Positions 27,776-35,707 of a stretch of DNA of 61,508 bases are shown one piece after another; the first letter of the stretch is position 1; every line of letters begins with the position of its first letter. A program made the position numbers and the translations under genes. The notes beneath the pieces were generated by a model. The model saw nothing but the letters and a program-made list of their open reading frames with translations, ran no database searches and was not told the DNA's origin. The DNA lies in contig JANNKX010000108.1 in NCBI GenBank assembly GCA_031396505.1, positions 1 through 61,508 of the forward strand, given 5' to 3'. Origin of the DNA: JAAFHS01 sp031396505 (GTDB taxonomy: Bacteria; Pseudomonadota; Alphaproteobacteria; Rhodobacterales; Rhodobacteraceae).

Positions 27776-28460
27776 TGCCCTCGAAAAATCTTGCGATGCC
27801 TTCGGCAAAATCAGCAGTATAAGCTCGGTCTTTAAGCGACACTCGTGCGGCCTCGGCGATGCCCTCGGGCAGTTTTGGTCCGATTGCATCGACCAACGCC
27901 ATGATAAAGCCATGGCTCATTTCCGGGTGATACTGCGTGGTGAACACATGATCCCCAATCGCAAAGCTCGCGACCGGGCAATGATCACTGATTGCAAGTA
28001 CCTTTGCCCCATGCGGCAACTGTGTGACCTGTTCCAGATGCGCGGCGTATTGCGCGATCGGCCCGGCCGGCACCCACGGATTGTCGGTAAACGTCATCTC
28101 GGTCAGCCCAAGCATCCAGCCCCCCGGATTGCGCGTCACACGCCCGCCAAGCGCCATGGCAATCGCCTGATGCCCAAAGCACGCGCCAAAAAGCGGTTCA
28201 CCCCGCGCAACGATCTCTGGGATCAGGTCCATCACGCGCGCAATCCATAGCGCGTCATCATGTACCGATGCCGGGCTGCCACCGATGATCCAGCCGTCAA
28301 AGCGGCGTTCAGGGAACTCTCCATGTGGCAGATCAAACGCCGTCACGCGCCAATCGGGGCGCACTGATGCGATCAATGTGGCAAATTTTTCCGCATCCCG
28401 CGGATGCGACGCGGCAAAGGTGCTGTCATCTGTGTTGGTGATCAAAAGGCCCAGATGCAT
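27663..28460 (-). CDS. Class I glutamine amidotransferase-like hydrolase
   Basis: 265 residues from the ATG at 28460. GATase-1 fold of the GMP-synthase-like group with an intact triad: Cys94 in GACFGHQAIAMALGG, His178 and Glu180 in TTQYHPEMSHGF. No synthetase partner domain is attached. Related stand-alone proteins (AtdA2/TdnT type) hydrolyse gamma-glutamyl amides made by GS-like ligases in aniline catabolism; that function is inferred here from the GS-like gene nearby. The last 38 codons, which are Pro/Ser/Arg-rich, overlap the gntR gene on the other strand, so the tail may be a late read-through extension. Confidence 0.82.
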   Translation of the reverse strand: MHLGLLITNTDDSTFAASHPRDAEKFATLIASVRPDWRVTAFDLPHGEFPERRFDGWIIGGSPASVHDDALWIARVMDLIPEIVARGEPLFGACFGHQAIAMALGGRVTRNPGGWMLGLTEMTFTDNPWVPAGPIAQYAAHLEQVTQLPHGAKVLAISDHCPVASFAIGDHVFTTQYHPEMSHGFIMALVDAIGPKLPEGIAEAARVSLKDRAYTADFAEGIARFFEGTIRAQPADPSPSPDRTAHDAASMPLPLQNRGPGSRRQ

Positions 28461-28483
28461 CTTTTGCTTGCTTTGTATAAAGA

Positions 28484-28502
28484 TGTATTTTTTAAATATA
28501 CA
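28484..28502. promoter_or_regulatory. Inverted repeat in amidotransferase/P450 promoter
   Basis: TGTAT-N9-ATACA in an AT-rich 61-base divergent gap, with a further TTGTATA half site just upstream (about 28472). It is well placed to control both the amidotransferase-like gene and the P450 operon. The neighbouring GntR protein is the likely ligand; this is inference. Confidence 0.5.
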
Positions 28503-28521
28503 CATAACACAGAGGACGGCA

Positions 28522-29778
28522 ATGACAGTCTGGCACCCCACTGATGACGGCCATGCGGACCTGACCAGCCATGACTCGTTTGCGAAAGGCGCACCACATA
28601 ACACCTTTGCCCGCCTGCGCCGCGATGATCCGCTGCATTGGACGGAATGGAACGCGGGCCTGCCCTTCTGGTCTGTGACCCGCCACGCCGACATTCTTAC
28701 ATTGAATGGCCAGCCTGATCTTTTGTCCTCAGCGCGCGGAATTCGGATGGAAGACCAGAGTCATGAGGAATACCTCGCCCGGCGCACGTTTCAGGAAACC
28801 GATGCGCCCGACCATATGATGACCCGCATCAAGGTGGCAAAGGCGTTTTCAAAACCGGTTGTTGCGGCGTTTGAAGATCAGATTCGCCGCATTTGTGTCG
28901 ATATTCTAGATGCGGTGCTCCCCCGCGGCACCTTTGATGCGACCAAGGATATCGCGCGGCAACTGCCGATGCGGATGTTGGGGCAGATCATCGGCACGCC
29001 AGACGAAGACCTGCCTTGGCTGGTGGAAAAGGGCGATGCACTGATCGCCAATACCGACCCTGATTTCACCACCCACGTGCTCGACCGGATGACCACGGAT
29101 GAATTCCGCATGATGCCGTTCAATTCGCCCGCAGGTGCCGATCTGTATGTCTATGCTCGCGATCTGATGGCGCGAAAGGCGGCGAGTGGCGATACATCGA
29201 GCGTTTTGCACATGATCCTGCAACCGGGGCCGGATGGATCGGTGATTTCAGACACGGAATTCCGGAATTTCTTTTGCCTTGTGGTGGCGGCTGGAAATGA
29301 CACCACGCGCTATTCCATCGCGGCGGGCATTCAGGCGCTCGCGCATCAACCCGAGCTGCTGGCGCAACTGCAATCGGGTGCTGTTTGGGAAACGATGGCG
29401 GATGAGGTGATCCGCTGGGCCACGCCCGCCCTTTATTTCCGCCGCACCGCGACCCGCGATTTCGACTTGCACGGCAAAACGGTGCGCGCGGGTGACAAGG
29501 TGTTGTACTGGTTCGTTAGCGGGAATCGTGACAATTTCGCCTTTTCAGAGCCTTTTTCGGTGGATTTCGCCCGCATCCCGAACCGACATCTTTCGTTCGG
29601 TCAGGGCGGCCCGCATGTCTGCCTTGGCATGTGGCTCGCGCGGCTGGAGGTGCGGGTGTTGTTCGAAGAGCTTGCCAAACGCATCACGGCGATTGAACCT
29701 GCGGGGGAACAGAAATTCCTGCGTTCGAATTTCGTGGGCGGGATCAAGGAACTGCCTGTGACCGTGACCATGGCCTGA
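28522..29778 (+). CDS. Cytochrome P450 (class I bacterial type)
   Basis: 418 residues from an ATG preceded by AGAGGA. Soluble P450 without a membrane anchor. I-helix oxygen-activation motif AGNDTTR (257-263), ExxR Glu/Arg in EVIRW (295-298), the ALYFRRTATRD loop and heme-binding FGQGGPHVCLG with Cys367 as axial thiolate ligand. Needs a ferredoxin and reductase; a [2Fe-2S] ferredoxin is encoded 1.4 kb downstream, but no reductase gene is nearby. Substrate not known from sequence; the GS-like neighbour suggests an amine or its gamma-glutamyl conjugate. Confidence 0.95.
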   Translation: MTVWHPTDDGHADLTSHDSFAKGAPHNTFARLRRDDPLHWTEWNAGLPFWSVTRHADILTLNGQPDLLSSARGIRMEDQSHEEYLARRTFQETDAPDHMMTRIKVAKAFSKPVVAAFEDQIRRICVDILDAVLPRGTFDATKDIARQLPMRMLGQIIGTPDEDLPWLVEKGDALIANTDPDFTTHVLDRMTTDEFRMMPFNSPAGADLYVYARDLMARKAASGDTSSVLHMILQPGPDGSVISDTEFRNFFCLVVAAGNDTTRYSIAAGIQALAHQPELLAQLQSGAVWETMADEVIRWATPALYFRRTATRDFDLHGKTVRAGDKVLYWFVSGNRDNFAFSEPFSVDFARIPNRHLSFGQGGPHVCLGMWLARLEVRVLFEELAKRITAIEPAGEQKFLRSNFVGGIKELPVTVTMA

Positions 29779-29781
29779 AGC

Positions 29782-29818
29782 GGTTTGCAGCCGATCTTCT
29801 TCAGATTGGCTGCAAACC
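29782..29818 (+). repeat. Strong hairpin between P450 and GS-like gene
   Basis: GGTTTGCAGCC (29782-29792) and GGCTGCAAACC (29808-29818) are perfectly complementary, and the inner bases extend the stem to about 16 pairs with one G-U. No T-run follows, so it is not a textbook terminator; it may stabilise the P450 transcript or mark a processing point within the operon. Confidence 0.7.
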
Positions 29819-29861
29819 AAGACAAGAGACCGCCTCGATCTGCGGAAATAGGGGGGCAACC

Positions 29862-31154
29862 ATGCCAGACCGCCTGCGCGCGATGTTTTGTGACCACCTG
29901 TCGATCATGCGGGGCAAATACCTGCCCGCCGCCAAGATGCGCGACGATGAAAGCCGTTTTGCCCAACCCACCTTTAGCGTGCATTACGACAAGGATTTGC
30001 TGCTGGAGGCACCGGGCACGAAATGCCTGGACGGCATTCCCGATATGGCACTGCGCTGGAAGGGTGACGAAATCCGGCAAGGGTGGGAATCTGACACGCG
30101 TGTCGTGCTGGGCGATCTCTATCAGGCTGACGGCACCCCTCTTCCGATGTGCCCGCGCGGCGCGCTGAAACGGGCGGTGGCGGCTTGGGAAAAGCACGGC
30201 CTTTCGCCGAAAGTCGGGATCGAGCTGGAGGCATTTGCTTTCGTGCGGAATCCGGATGGGGCGATCATGCCCTATGACAATGCGGGCGGGGTGGTTTACG
30301 GCACGGGTAATTTTACCGATCCCAAGCGCTTTACCGATGCGATCTGGAACAAAGCGCATAAGATCGGGCTGCCGCTTGACCTGATTACCGCCGAGTATGA
30401 CACGCCGCAGTTTGAATTCACGCTGACGTTCGACCGCGCGGTGGAGCATGTGGATACGGTGGTCCTGTTCCGGCAGATGGCGCGCGAGGTGGCGTGGGAT
30501 CATGGCATTTTGCTGTCGTTCCTGCCGAAACCGATTGCGGGCAAGGGCGGTTCGGGGCTGCACGTGAACCTGTCTTTTGCCGACAAACGTGACCATAACG
30601 CGCTCGCCAGTGGCGACCGGGGCGATCCGGTGACGATGAACGATCTGGTACGCGGCTGCATCGCGGGGTGGATGCGGCATCACAAGGCGATTGCGGGGTT
30701 GGTGGCACCGAACGCGCTGTCTTACGCGCGGCTGCAACCGGCGTCCTTGTCGGGGTACTGGTGCAACTGGGGCGGGGACAATCGCAATGTGACGGTGCGC
30801 CTGTCGGCTGAGGGCGGCAAGAAGGCGCGATTGGAACACCGGATGCCGGATGCGGCGGCCAATCCCTATACGACCGTGGCCACGATTTTGCAGGCGGCAT
30901 TGCTGGGGTTTGCGGGGAAGTATCCGTTGCAGGCGATGGAAACCGGGGATGGGTTCACCAGCAACGATGCACCGCATGGCGTGGCCGCCAGCCTGACGGA
31001 AGCGCTGGACGATCTGGCGGCGGATACGGTGTTGAGTGCGGCGGTGGGGCAGGGGTTGGTGGATAACCACATCTTCATGAAACGGGCCGAGGTGGAGAAG
31101 ACTGCAGGTCTTGAAGGCGACGCGTTGCGTGATTTCTACATCTGGTACATCTGA
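29862..31154 (+). CDS. Glutamine-synthetase-like ligase
   Basis: 430 residues, in the range of GlnT/gamma-glutamyl ligase GS relatives rather than GlnA. Active-site elements of the GS fold are retained: GIELEAFAF (Glu121, Glu123), AEYDTPQFEFTL (Glu178, Glu185), GSGLHVNLSF (His234), NRNVTVRLS and ARLEHRMPDAAANPY. The adenylylation loop and Rossmann-type changes of GlnA are not evident. Family members ligate glutamate to ammonia or to amines such as putrescine, isopropylamine, methylamine or aniline. Coupled to the ferredoxin by a one-base overlap and downstream of the P450. Confidence 0.88.
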   Translation: MPDRLRAMFCDHLSIMRGKYLPAAKMRDDESRFAQPTFSVHYDKDLLLEAPGTKCLDGIPDMALRWKGDEIRQGWESDTRVVLGDLYQADGTPLPMCPRGALKRAVAAWEKHGLSPKVGIELEAFAFVRNPDGAIMPYDNAGGVVYGTGNFTDPKRFTDAIWNKAHKIGLPLDLITAEYDTPQFEFTLTFDRAVEHVDTVVLFRQMAREVAWDHGILLSFLPKPIAGKGGSGLHVNLSFADKRDHNALASGDRGDPVTMNDLVRGCIAGWMRHHKAIAGLVAPNALSYARLQPASLSGYWCNWGGDNRNVTVRLSAEGGKKARLEHRMPDAAANPYTTVATILQAALLGFAGKYPLQAMETGDGFTSNDAPHGVAASLTEALDDLAADTVLSAAVGQGLVDNHIFMKRAEVEKTAGLEGDALRDFYIWYI

Positions 31155-31468
31155 TGAAAGCCACATGGAACCTGCCTGACGGGCGTGCGGTGACCGCTGA
31201 TGTGACGGAGGGCCAGTCGCTGATGGAGGCGGCGGTTACGCTTGGCATTCCGCATGTCACTGGCGATTGCGGAGGCAACCTCGCTTGTGCCACCTGCCAT
31301 GTCTGCGTCGATGCGGCCTGGCTGACGCAGACGGGCACCGCGTGTGATTTTGAAGATGCGATGCTCGATGCCACGGAAGCCGAACGCAGGCCGACATCGC
31401 GCCTATCATGTCAAATCAGGATGGCGCCCGATCTTGACGGCATCGTTGTGCAGGTTCCTGCACCATAA
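31154..31468 (+). CDS. [2Fe-2S] ferredoxin, putidaredoxin type
   Basis: 104 residues. Cluster ligands follow C-X5-C-X2-C...C: Cys39, Cys45, Cys48 (GDCGGNLACATCHVC) and Cys86 (SRLSCQI). This is the adrenodoxin/putidaredoxin class that passes electrons to class I P450s. Its ATG shares a base with the GS-like stop, so it is in the same operon as the P450. An NAD(P)H-ferredoxin reductase must come from elsewhere in the genome. Confidence 0.93.
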   Translation: MKATWNLPDGRAVTADVTEGQSLMEAAVTLGIPHVTGDCGGNLACATCHVCVDAAWLTQTGTACDFEDAMLDATEAERRPTSRLSCQIRMAPDLDGIVVQVPAP

Positions 31469-31519
31469 ACTTGGCATTTCATGTGTTTCGATCAGGCAAA
31501 TGAACGCGTATCGAGCGGC

Positions 31520-32236
31520 CTAAAAATAGCTTCGGACCAAAGCGCCTGAAATCAACGCCCAACCATCCGCCACGACGAAGAATGCAAGCTTGAATGGCAG
31601 TGACACAATCGCCGGCGGCACCATCATCATCCCCATCGACATCAGCACGGCTGCAACCACCAGATCAATGATCAGGAACGGCAGAAAGATCAGAAACCCA
31701 ATCTCGAACGCCCGTTGAATTTCGCTCAGCAGAAAAGACGGCACCAGCAGCGACAGCCCTGCCTGGCCCGGTGGCAGCACCTCGCCGGGCCGCAGGGCCT
31801 GCATCGCGGCGAAGGTATCGGGGTCAACGCGTGCCGCCATGAACACGCGAAAAGGCGCCATCGTGGCCTGAAACGCCGTGGGCAGATCGACCGTCCCCTG
31901 CGAAAGCGGCTCCAGCCCCTTGATCCAGGCCTCGGTCAGAACCGGGTCCATCACAAACCATGTCAGAAACAACGCAAGGCTGACGATGAGCATGTTCGGC
32001 GGAGCCTGCTGCAGTCCAATCGCCTGCCGCAAGATCGACAGCACCGTCACGATAAACGGAAAGCACGTGACCATGACGGCAAGTCCCGGCACGATGCTGA
32101 GCACGGTTATCAGCAACAGCAACTGTACCGACCGCCCCGCCAGTTCGCCATTCGGCCCAAGGTCGATCGGTAAATCCTGTGCCCCGGCGGGTCCGGCCAT
32201 CAACAACAGCATACCGATCAGCAGCCGCAATGTCAC
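31520..32236 (-). CDS. fliP: Flagellar export gate protein FliP
   Basis: 238 residues from a GTG that overlaps the fliN stop. Signal peptide MTLRLLIGMLLLMAGPAGAQ, as is usual for FliP, then TM segments and the family motifs FPFIVTVLSILRQAIGLQQ, PPNMLIVSLALFLTWFVM and FLIFLPFLIIDLVVAAVLMS with MGMMMVPP. Part of the FliPQR export pore. No fliO is found beside it. Confidence 0.96.
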   Translation of the reverse strand: MTLRLLIGMLLLMAGPAGAQDLPIDLGPNGELAGRSVQLLLLITVLSIVPGLAVMVTCFPFIVTVLSILRQAIGLQQAPPNMLIVSLALFLTWFVMDPVLTEAWIKGLEPLSQGTVDLPTAFQATMAPFRVFMAARVDPDTFAAMQALRPGEVLPPGQAGLSLLVPSFLLSEIQRAFEIGFLIFLPFLIIDLVVAAVLMSMGMMMVPPAIVSLPFKLAFFVVADGWALISGALVRSYF

Positions 32237-32496
32237 AACCCGCCCCGCAGGTTTGCCACCTCGGTCAGGCGCACGGCAAGCTGGCCCTCCTGGTCACCCG
32301 AAAGCTCCTGCAACTCACCCCGCGCAATCAGACGGTCACCGACATACAGTTCCACCGGATCATCCACGCGCCGATCCAGTGGCAAGATCGCATCGCGGCC
32401 AAGTTTCATCAGATCCGCGATCAACGGTCGCGCCTTTCCAACGGAAATCGTAATCTCGATCGGTACCAGCGCAAAAGGGTTCTGCGGGTCATCCAT
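32233..32496 (-). CDS. fliN: Flagellar motor switch protein FliN
   Basis: 87 residues starting MDDPQNPFALVPI; GAGGAG lies upstream of the ATG at 32496, which decides the start over an earlier ATG at 32523. A single SpoA domain: VPIEITISVGKARPLIADLM, DAILPLDRRVDDPVELYVG, LIARGELQELSGDQEGQLAV. C-ring component; its partner FliM and FliG are not encoded in this window. Overlaps fliH by 8 bases. Confidence 0.93.
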   Translation of the reverse strand: MDDPQNPFALVPIEITISVGKARPLIADLMKLGRDAILPLDRRVDDPVELYVGDRLIARGELQELSGDQEGQLAVRLTEVANLRGGL

Positions 32497-33094
32497 AAGC
32501 GCGCTCCTCATCTGTTTGGGCAAAGAAATCGCGGACAGCGGTCATGATTTGGGCGATTGCGCGATCAAGGTCGATGAGGGTTTCTTCCCCTGACTGAAAG
32601 CGCAGAAACACCTGCCCCTGCCCGATGCCGACGTCATCCACCAACGTCAGCGGCAGGCCCCTTGCCTGTTCAAGCAACCCTGTCAGGAACGGGCGCGCGC
32701 GCGGATGGATGACAATTGTGACAGGTGCGTCCAGCGTCACTTCGGCGCGTGGCATCAGAACATCAAGGATCAGTTCGCCAAGCGTTTCGCGTGCCAGTTC
32801 AGGCAGCAAGCGCCCCATCATCGCCGACAGCAACGGGCGCAACCCCCGTAAAAGATGCATCCGCGCCTCTTGAAAGGTAAAACCAAGCGCCTGCAGATTT
32901 CGGCCGATGTCGGCCTCCATGCGCGATCGATCGCTGGTCAGCGCCGTTTGCGCATCCTCCCAGCCCGCAGCATAGCCCTTGTCAAAAGCTGACAGGCGGG
33001 TTTCTTCCAGCTCCATCTTGCCAAGCACCACGATGTCCGAAGCAGGCAGCGCCGATGCGAGGTGAAAAACCTCAAGTTGCACACGTGACATCAT
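32489..33094 (-). CDS. fliH: FliH-like flagellar export protein
   Basis: 201 residues. N-terminal third is variable, followed by a helical segment (GYAAGWEDAQTALTSDRSRM) and a C-terminal domain (LLPELARETLGELILDVLM, APVTIVIHPRARPF, GQVFLRFQSGEETLIDLD) arranged as in FliH/YscL/V-ATPase E-subunit-like proteins that hold the ATPase FliI. Sequence identity in this family is low, so position between fliF and fliN is important evidence. Confidence 0.75.
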   Translation of the reverse strand: MMSRVQLEVFHLASALPASDIVVLGKMELEETRLSAFDKGYAAGWEDAQTALTSDRSRMEADIGRNLQALGFTFQEARMHLLRGLRPLLSAMMGRLLPELARETLGELILDVLMPRAEVTLDAPVTIVIHPRARPFLTGLLEQARGLPLTLVDDVGIGQGQVFLRFQSGEETLIDLDRAIAQIMTAVRDFFAQTDEERAYG

Positions 33095-34707
33095 GTCTTT
33101 TCCTCTTCCTTCTCCATCCAGCCGCGCAGGATCTCGATTGACTCCGTTTGCCGTTCCTCGATCAGGCGGCGCAGGCGGCTGACCGGGTCAAGCGGAAGTT
33201 CATCTTCCTCCGCAAGGCTGGTCAGGCCTCCGGCTCTGAAAGGTATCGCACCGAAGTCGTCCTGAATTTCGCCAGTCAGTGCGCCATTGCCGCCATAGCC
33301 CGCGCCTTGCGCTGGCGGCAGCGCCAAGGGCTGTGCGTCTGCCTGCAGCTGCGCGCGGCGCGCGGCGGTCGGTGCAAGGATCGGACGGACGACAAACAGT
33401 CCAAGGATCAATGCAACCACTGCCAGAACGGCAACCTGGGTCATCTTCATGATATCCATCGGCGTCATCCATGCGACAGGTGCCGCCTCCAGCAGCGCGG
33501 CGTCAGGCACAACCGGTTGAAACGCCAGCGACCGCAACGTCAGCACATCGCCGCGCGCCTCATCCAGACCCATAGCAGATGCCACCAGTTCGCGCAGGAT
33601 CGCGAGCTCCTCTTCACTGCGGGGTTCAGTCGTTTGCGTGCCGTCGGCCGCCGTCACCGTTGCCATATCCACCAGCACCGCCACGCTCAGTTTGCGGGTT
33701 GCTCCGGGGCTGCGCAGAATCTCTCTCTGGGTTTCGGATATCTCATAGTTGACGCGTTCACGCGTTTCGGCGGACTGGCTTTGCTCTGCAGGGCCGCCAC
33801 CCGCATCCCCGTCGGGCAAATTTGATGCCACCGTCACCTGCCCCGCGGATTGGCCGGATGATCCCGTGATTTCCGTGGTTTCCGACGAAATTGCCACCCG
33901 TCCCTGCGGATCGAACACACGTTCGGTAATCGCCTCGCTTTCCGTCACAACATCCACCGAAACCTCAACAATCGCGCGTCCGGGTCCCACCCGCGCTTCC
34001 AGCAGCCGTTGCAGATTGTTGCGCAACACTGCCGCCCGGTCATTCGGGTCTTGCCCCATCAGGGGATCGTCCTCATCAAATGCGATCAGGCCCGACATTG
34101 AATCGATCAAGGCCACGTCTTTGGGCAATAATCCTGGCACTGCGGCGGCCACCAGATGCCGCAAGGCACGGCCCTGATCAGGGCCAAGCGATCCACCAGC
34201 GCTTGTGACGGTAACACTGGCAGTCGGATGCTGATCTGGTTGAAACGGGGCATCGGGCGCTGCTGCGATATGCACCCGCGCCGCCCGGATCTGGGGGTTT
34301 GACAGGATCGTGCGGGCAAGCTCGCCCTCTCTCGCCCGCCAGTAAGCGGCATCAAACATCTGCGACGTGGTCCCGAAACCGGACATACCATCCAGAAGTT
34401 CATAGCCGACACTGCCCGCCGCCGGTAAACCCTGGCCTGCCAGCGTCATGCGCAGACCGTCACGTTGTTGTTCGTTCACATAGATTGCGGTTCCGCGCAC
34501 CTCATACATCGTGCCTTGTTGATCAAGTGCGGTGATAACATCACCGGCGGTCCGCCCGTCCAATCCGGCATACAGCAGTGTCATGTTGGGCTGCGACCCC
34601 ATGCGTCCAAGGGCAAGCACGGCCATGAACATGGCAACCGTCGCGCCGATCACGATGATTCGTCTTTGCATTGACAGGGCTGACCATAGTGAAAGCAGGT
34701 TCTGCAC
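33091..34707 (-). CDS. fliF: Flagellar MS-ring protein FliF
   Basis: 538 residues from a GTG at 34707 with GGAAGGGAAA upstream; a longer frame reaching 34836 would run through the CtrA-like box and is rejected. N-terminal TM (IIVIGATVAMFMAVLALGRM), PNMTLLYAGLDGRTAGDVI, RTILSNPQIRAARVHIA, the periplasmic ring-building motifs, and a C-terminal TM (VAVLALILGLFVVRPILAPT region) followed by the FliG-binding tail. Overlaps fliH by four bases. Confidence 0.95.
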   Translation of the reverse strand: MQNLLSLWSALSMQRRIIVIGATVAMFMAVLALGRMGSQPNMTLLYAGLDGRTAGDVITALDQQGTMYEVRGTAIYVNEQQRDGLRMTLAGQGLPAAGSVGYELLDGMSGFGTTSQMFDAAYWRAREGELARTILSNPQIRAARVHIAAAPDAPFQPDQHPTASVTVTSAGGSLGPDQGRALRHLVAAAVPGLLPKDVALIDSMSGLIAFDEDDPLMGQDPNDRAAVLRNNLQRLLEARVGPGRAIVEVSVDVVTESEAITERVFDPQGRVAISSETTEITGSSGQSAGQVTVASNLPDGDAGGGPAEQSQSAETRERVNYEISETQREILRSPGATRKLSVAVLVDMATVTAADGTQTTEPRSEEELAILRELVASAMGLDEARGDVLTLRSLAFQPVVPDAALLEAAPVAWMTPMDIMKMTQVAVLAVVALILGLFVVRPILAPTAARRAQLQADAQPLALPPAQGAGYGGNGALTGEIQDDFGAIPFRAGGLTSLAEEDELPLDPVSRLRRLIEERQTESIEILRGWMEKEEEKT

Positions 34708-34763
34708 GACAATTTCCCTTCCAAGGCGTTCTGCCCTGATGTCGCAGCTTTGAATGAACCGCC

Positions 34764-34778
34764 TTAACAATCGGTTAG
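34764..34778. promoter_or_regulatory. CtrA-like box between fliF and fliL
   Basis: TTAA-CAATCGG-TTAG matches TTAA-N7-TTAA at seven of eight positions. It lies 57 bases from the fliF GTG and 45 bases from the fliL GTG, in the middle of the divergent gap, so one site could control both operons. Confidence 0.65.
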
Positions 34779-34822
34779 TGACAATGCGTCTAAATGCAGA
34801 GGCCAAGGGACAGGAGTCGAAG

Positions 34823-35302
34823 GTGTCAGATGTCATTGCAGGCGAAGATGCGCCGCCAAAGAAAAAGTCAAAACTGCCGGTTCTGATCGGTCTTGTTCTG
34901 GCCGTGATTCTGGGTGGCGGCAGCTTTTATGCGACGTATTCAGGGATGATCCTTGGAGCGCAAGCCGCACCCGCGCATGCCGAAGATATGGCGGCAATGC
35001 CCGACATTGCCTTCGTGCCGATTGATCCGATTGTCGTGTCGCTCGGGAACGCGGCCGATAATCGTCACCTGAAATTCACATCGCAGCTTGAGGTCGAAAC
35101 CAGCCACTCTGCCGAGGTAACGCTGTTGCTGCCACGCATTCTTGATGTCCTGAACAGCTATCTGAGCGCGGTTGACCCGGCGGCGCTGGAAGGCAATGCG
35201 GCCATGGTGCGCGTCCGCGCGCAACTGCTGCGCCGCATTCAGATTGTCACCGGCGAAGGCCGCGTGCGCGATCTTCTCATCACCGAATTTGTACTGAATT
35301 AG
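34823..35302 (+). CDS. fliL: Flagellar basal-body protein FliL
   Basis: 159 residues from a GTG at 34823 with AGGAG six bases upstream; longer in-frame starts lack a ribosome site. Layout: short basic cytoplasmic segment (PPKKKSK), one TM (LPVLIGLVLAVILGGGSFYA), then the periplasmic FliL domain (IDPIVVSLGNAADNRHLKFT, LLLPRILDVLNSYLSAVDP) ending in GRVRDLLITEFVLN. Associates with the stator. A second FliL-like protein is encoded at 44397-44885. Confidence 0.93.
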   Translation: MSDVIAGEDAPPKKKSKLPVLIGLVLAVILGGGSFYATYSGMILGAQAAPAHAEDMAAMPDIAFVPIDPIVVSLGNAADNRHLKFTSQLEVETSHSAEVTLLLPRILDVLNSYLSAVDPAALEGNAAMVRVRAQLLRRIQIVTGEGRVRDLLITEFVLN

Positions 35303-35314
35303 ACGAGGGCCAAG

Positions 35315-35707
35315 ATGGAACTGATTGCGGATGTCCTTTTGACGGCTGGTGCGTTTGGGGCCGGGTTGTATTGCTATATTCTGGGTCTGCGTTTGAAAAA
35401 ATTCACCACGCTGGAAACCGGAATGGGCGGTGCAATCGCAGTGCTGTCCGCGCAGGTGGACGACATGACCCGCGCGCTTGAGGCGGCAAGATCATCGGCG
35501 ACGGGATCGGTATCCAGCTTGGATGAACTGGCGATGCGGGCCGAATCTGCCGCGCGTCGGTTGGAACTTTTGATGGCATCCTTGCATGATCTGCCGGAAC
35601 CGTCGCGCGCCCCTGATGCACAAGCCGACGCAGAAAGTGAGGCGGAAAAGAAGCTAAGATTTGTTCGTCGCAGGCCTGCGCGCGACTATGCCGAGGCCGC
35701 AGAATGA
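35315..35707 (+). CDS. Membrane/coiled-coil protein in fliL-motA operon
   Basis: 130 residues, GAGGG upstream. I do not recognise a named family. One N-terminal TM segment (LIADVLLTAGAFGAGLYCYI), then a conserved-looking stretch LKKFTTLETGMGGAIAVLSA, a probable coiled coil (about residues 45-95, VDDMTRALEAARSS, RAESAARRLELLMASLHDL) and a charged tail with KKLRFVRRRPARDY. Its stop overlaps the motE start. Position between fliL and motE suggests a stator or basal-body accessory role. Confidence 0.8.
   Translation: MELIADVLLTAGAFGAGLYCYILGLRLKKFTTLETGMGGAIAVLSAQVDDMTRALEAARSSATGSVSSLDELAMRAESAARRLELLMASLHDLPEPSRAPDAQADAESEAEKKLRFVRRRPARDYAEAAE

Noticed and set aside
29601..31166. 521-codon open frame on the minus strand opposite the GS-like gene
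   Set aside because: Arg/His/Pro-rich composition, no domain, and it covers a well-defined GS-fold gene; a codon-bias shadow in GC-rich DNA.
34708..34836. Extended N-terminus of FliF
   Set aside because: Would translate through the CtrA-like box; the GTG at 34707 has a strong ribosome site and gives the normal FliF N-terminus.
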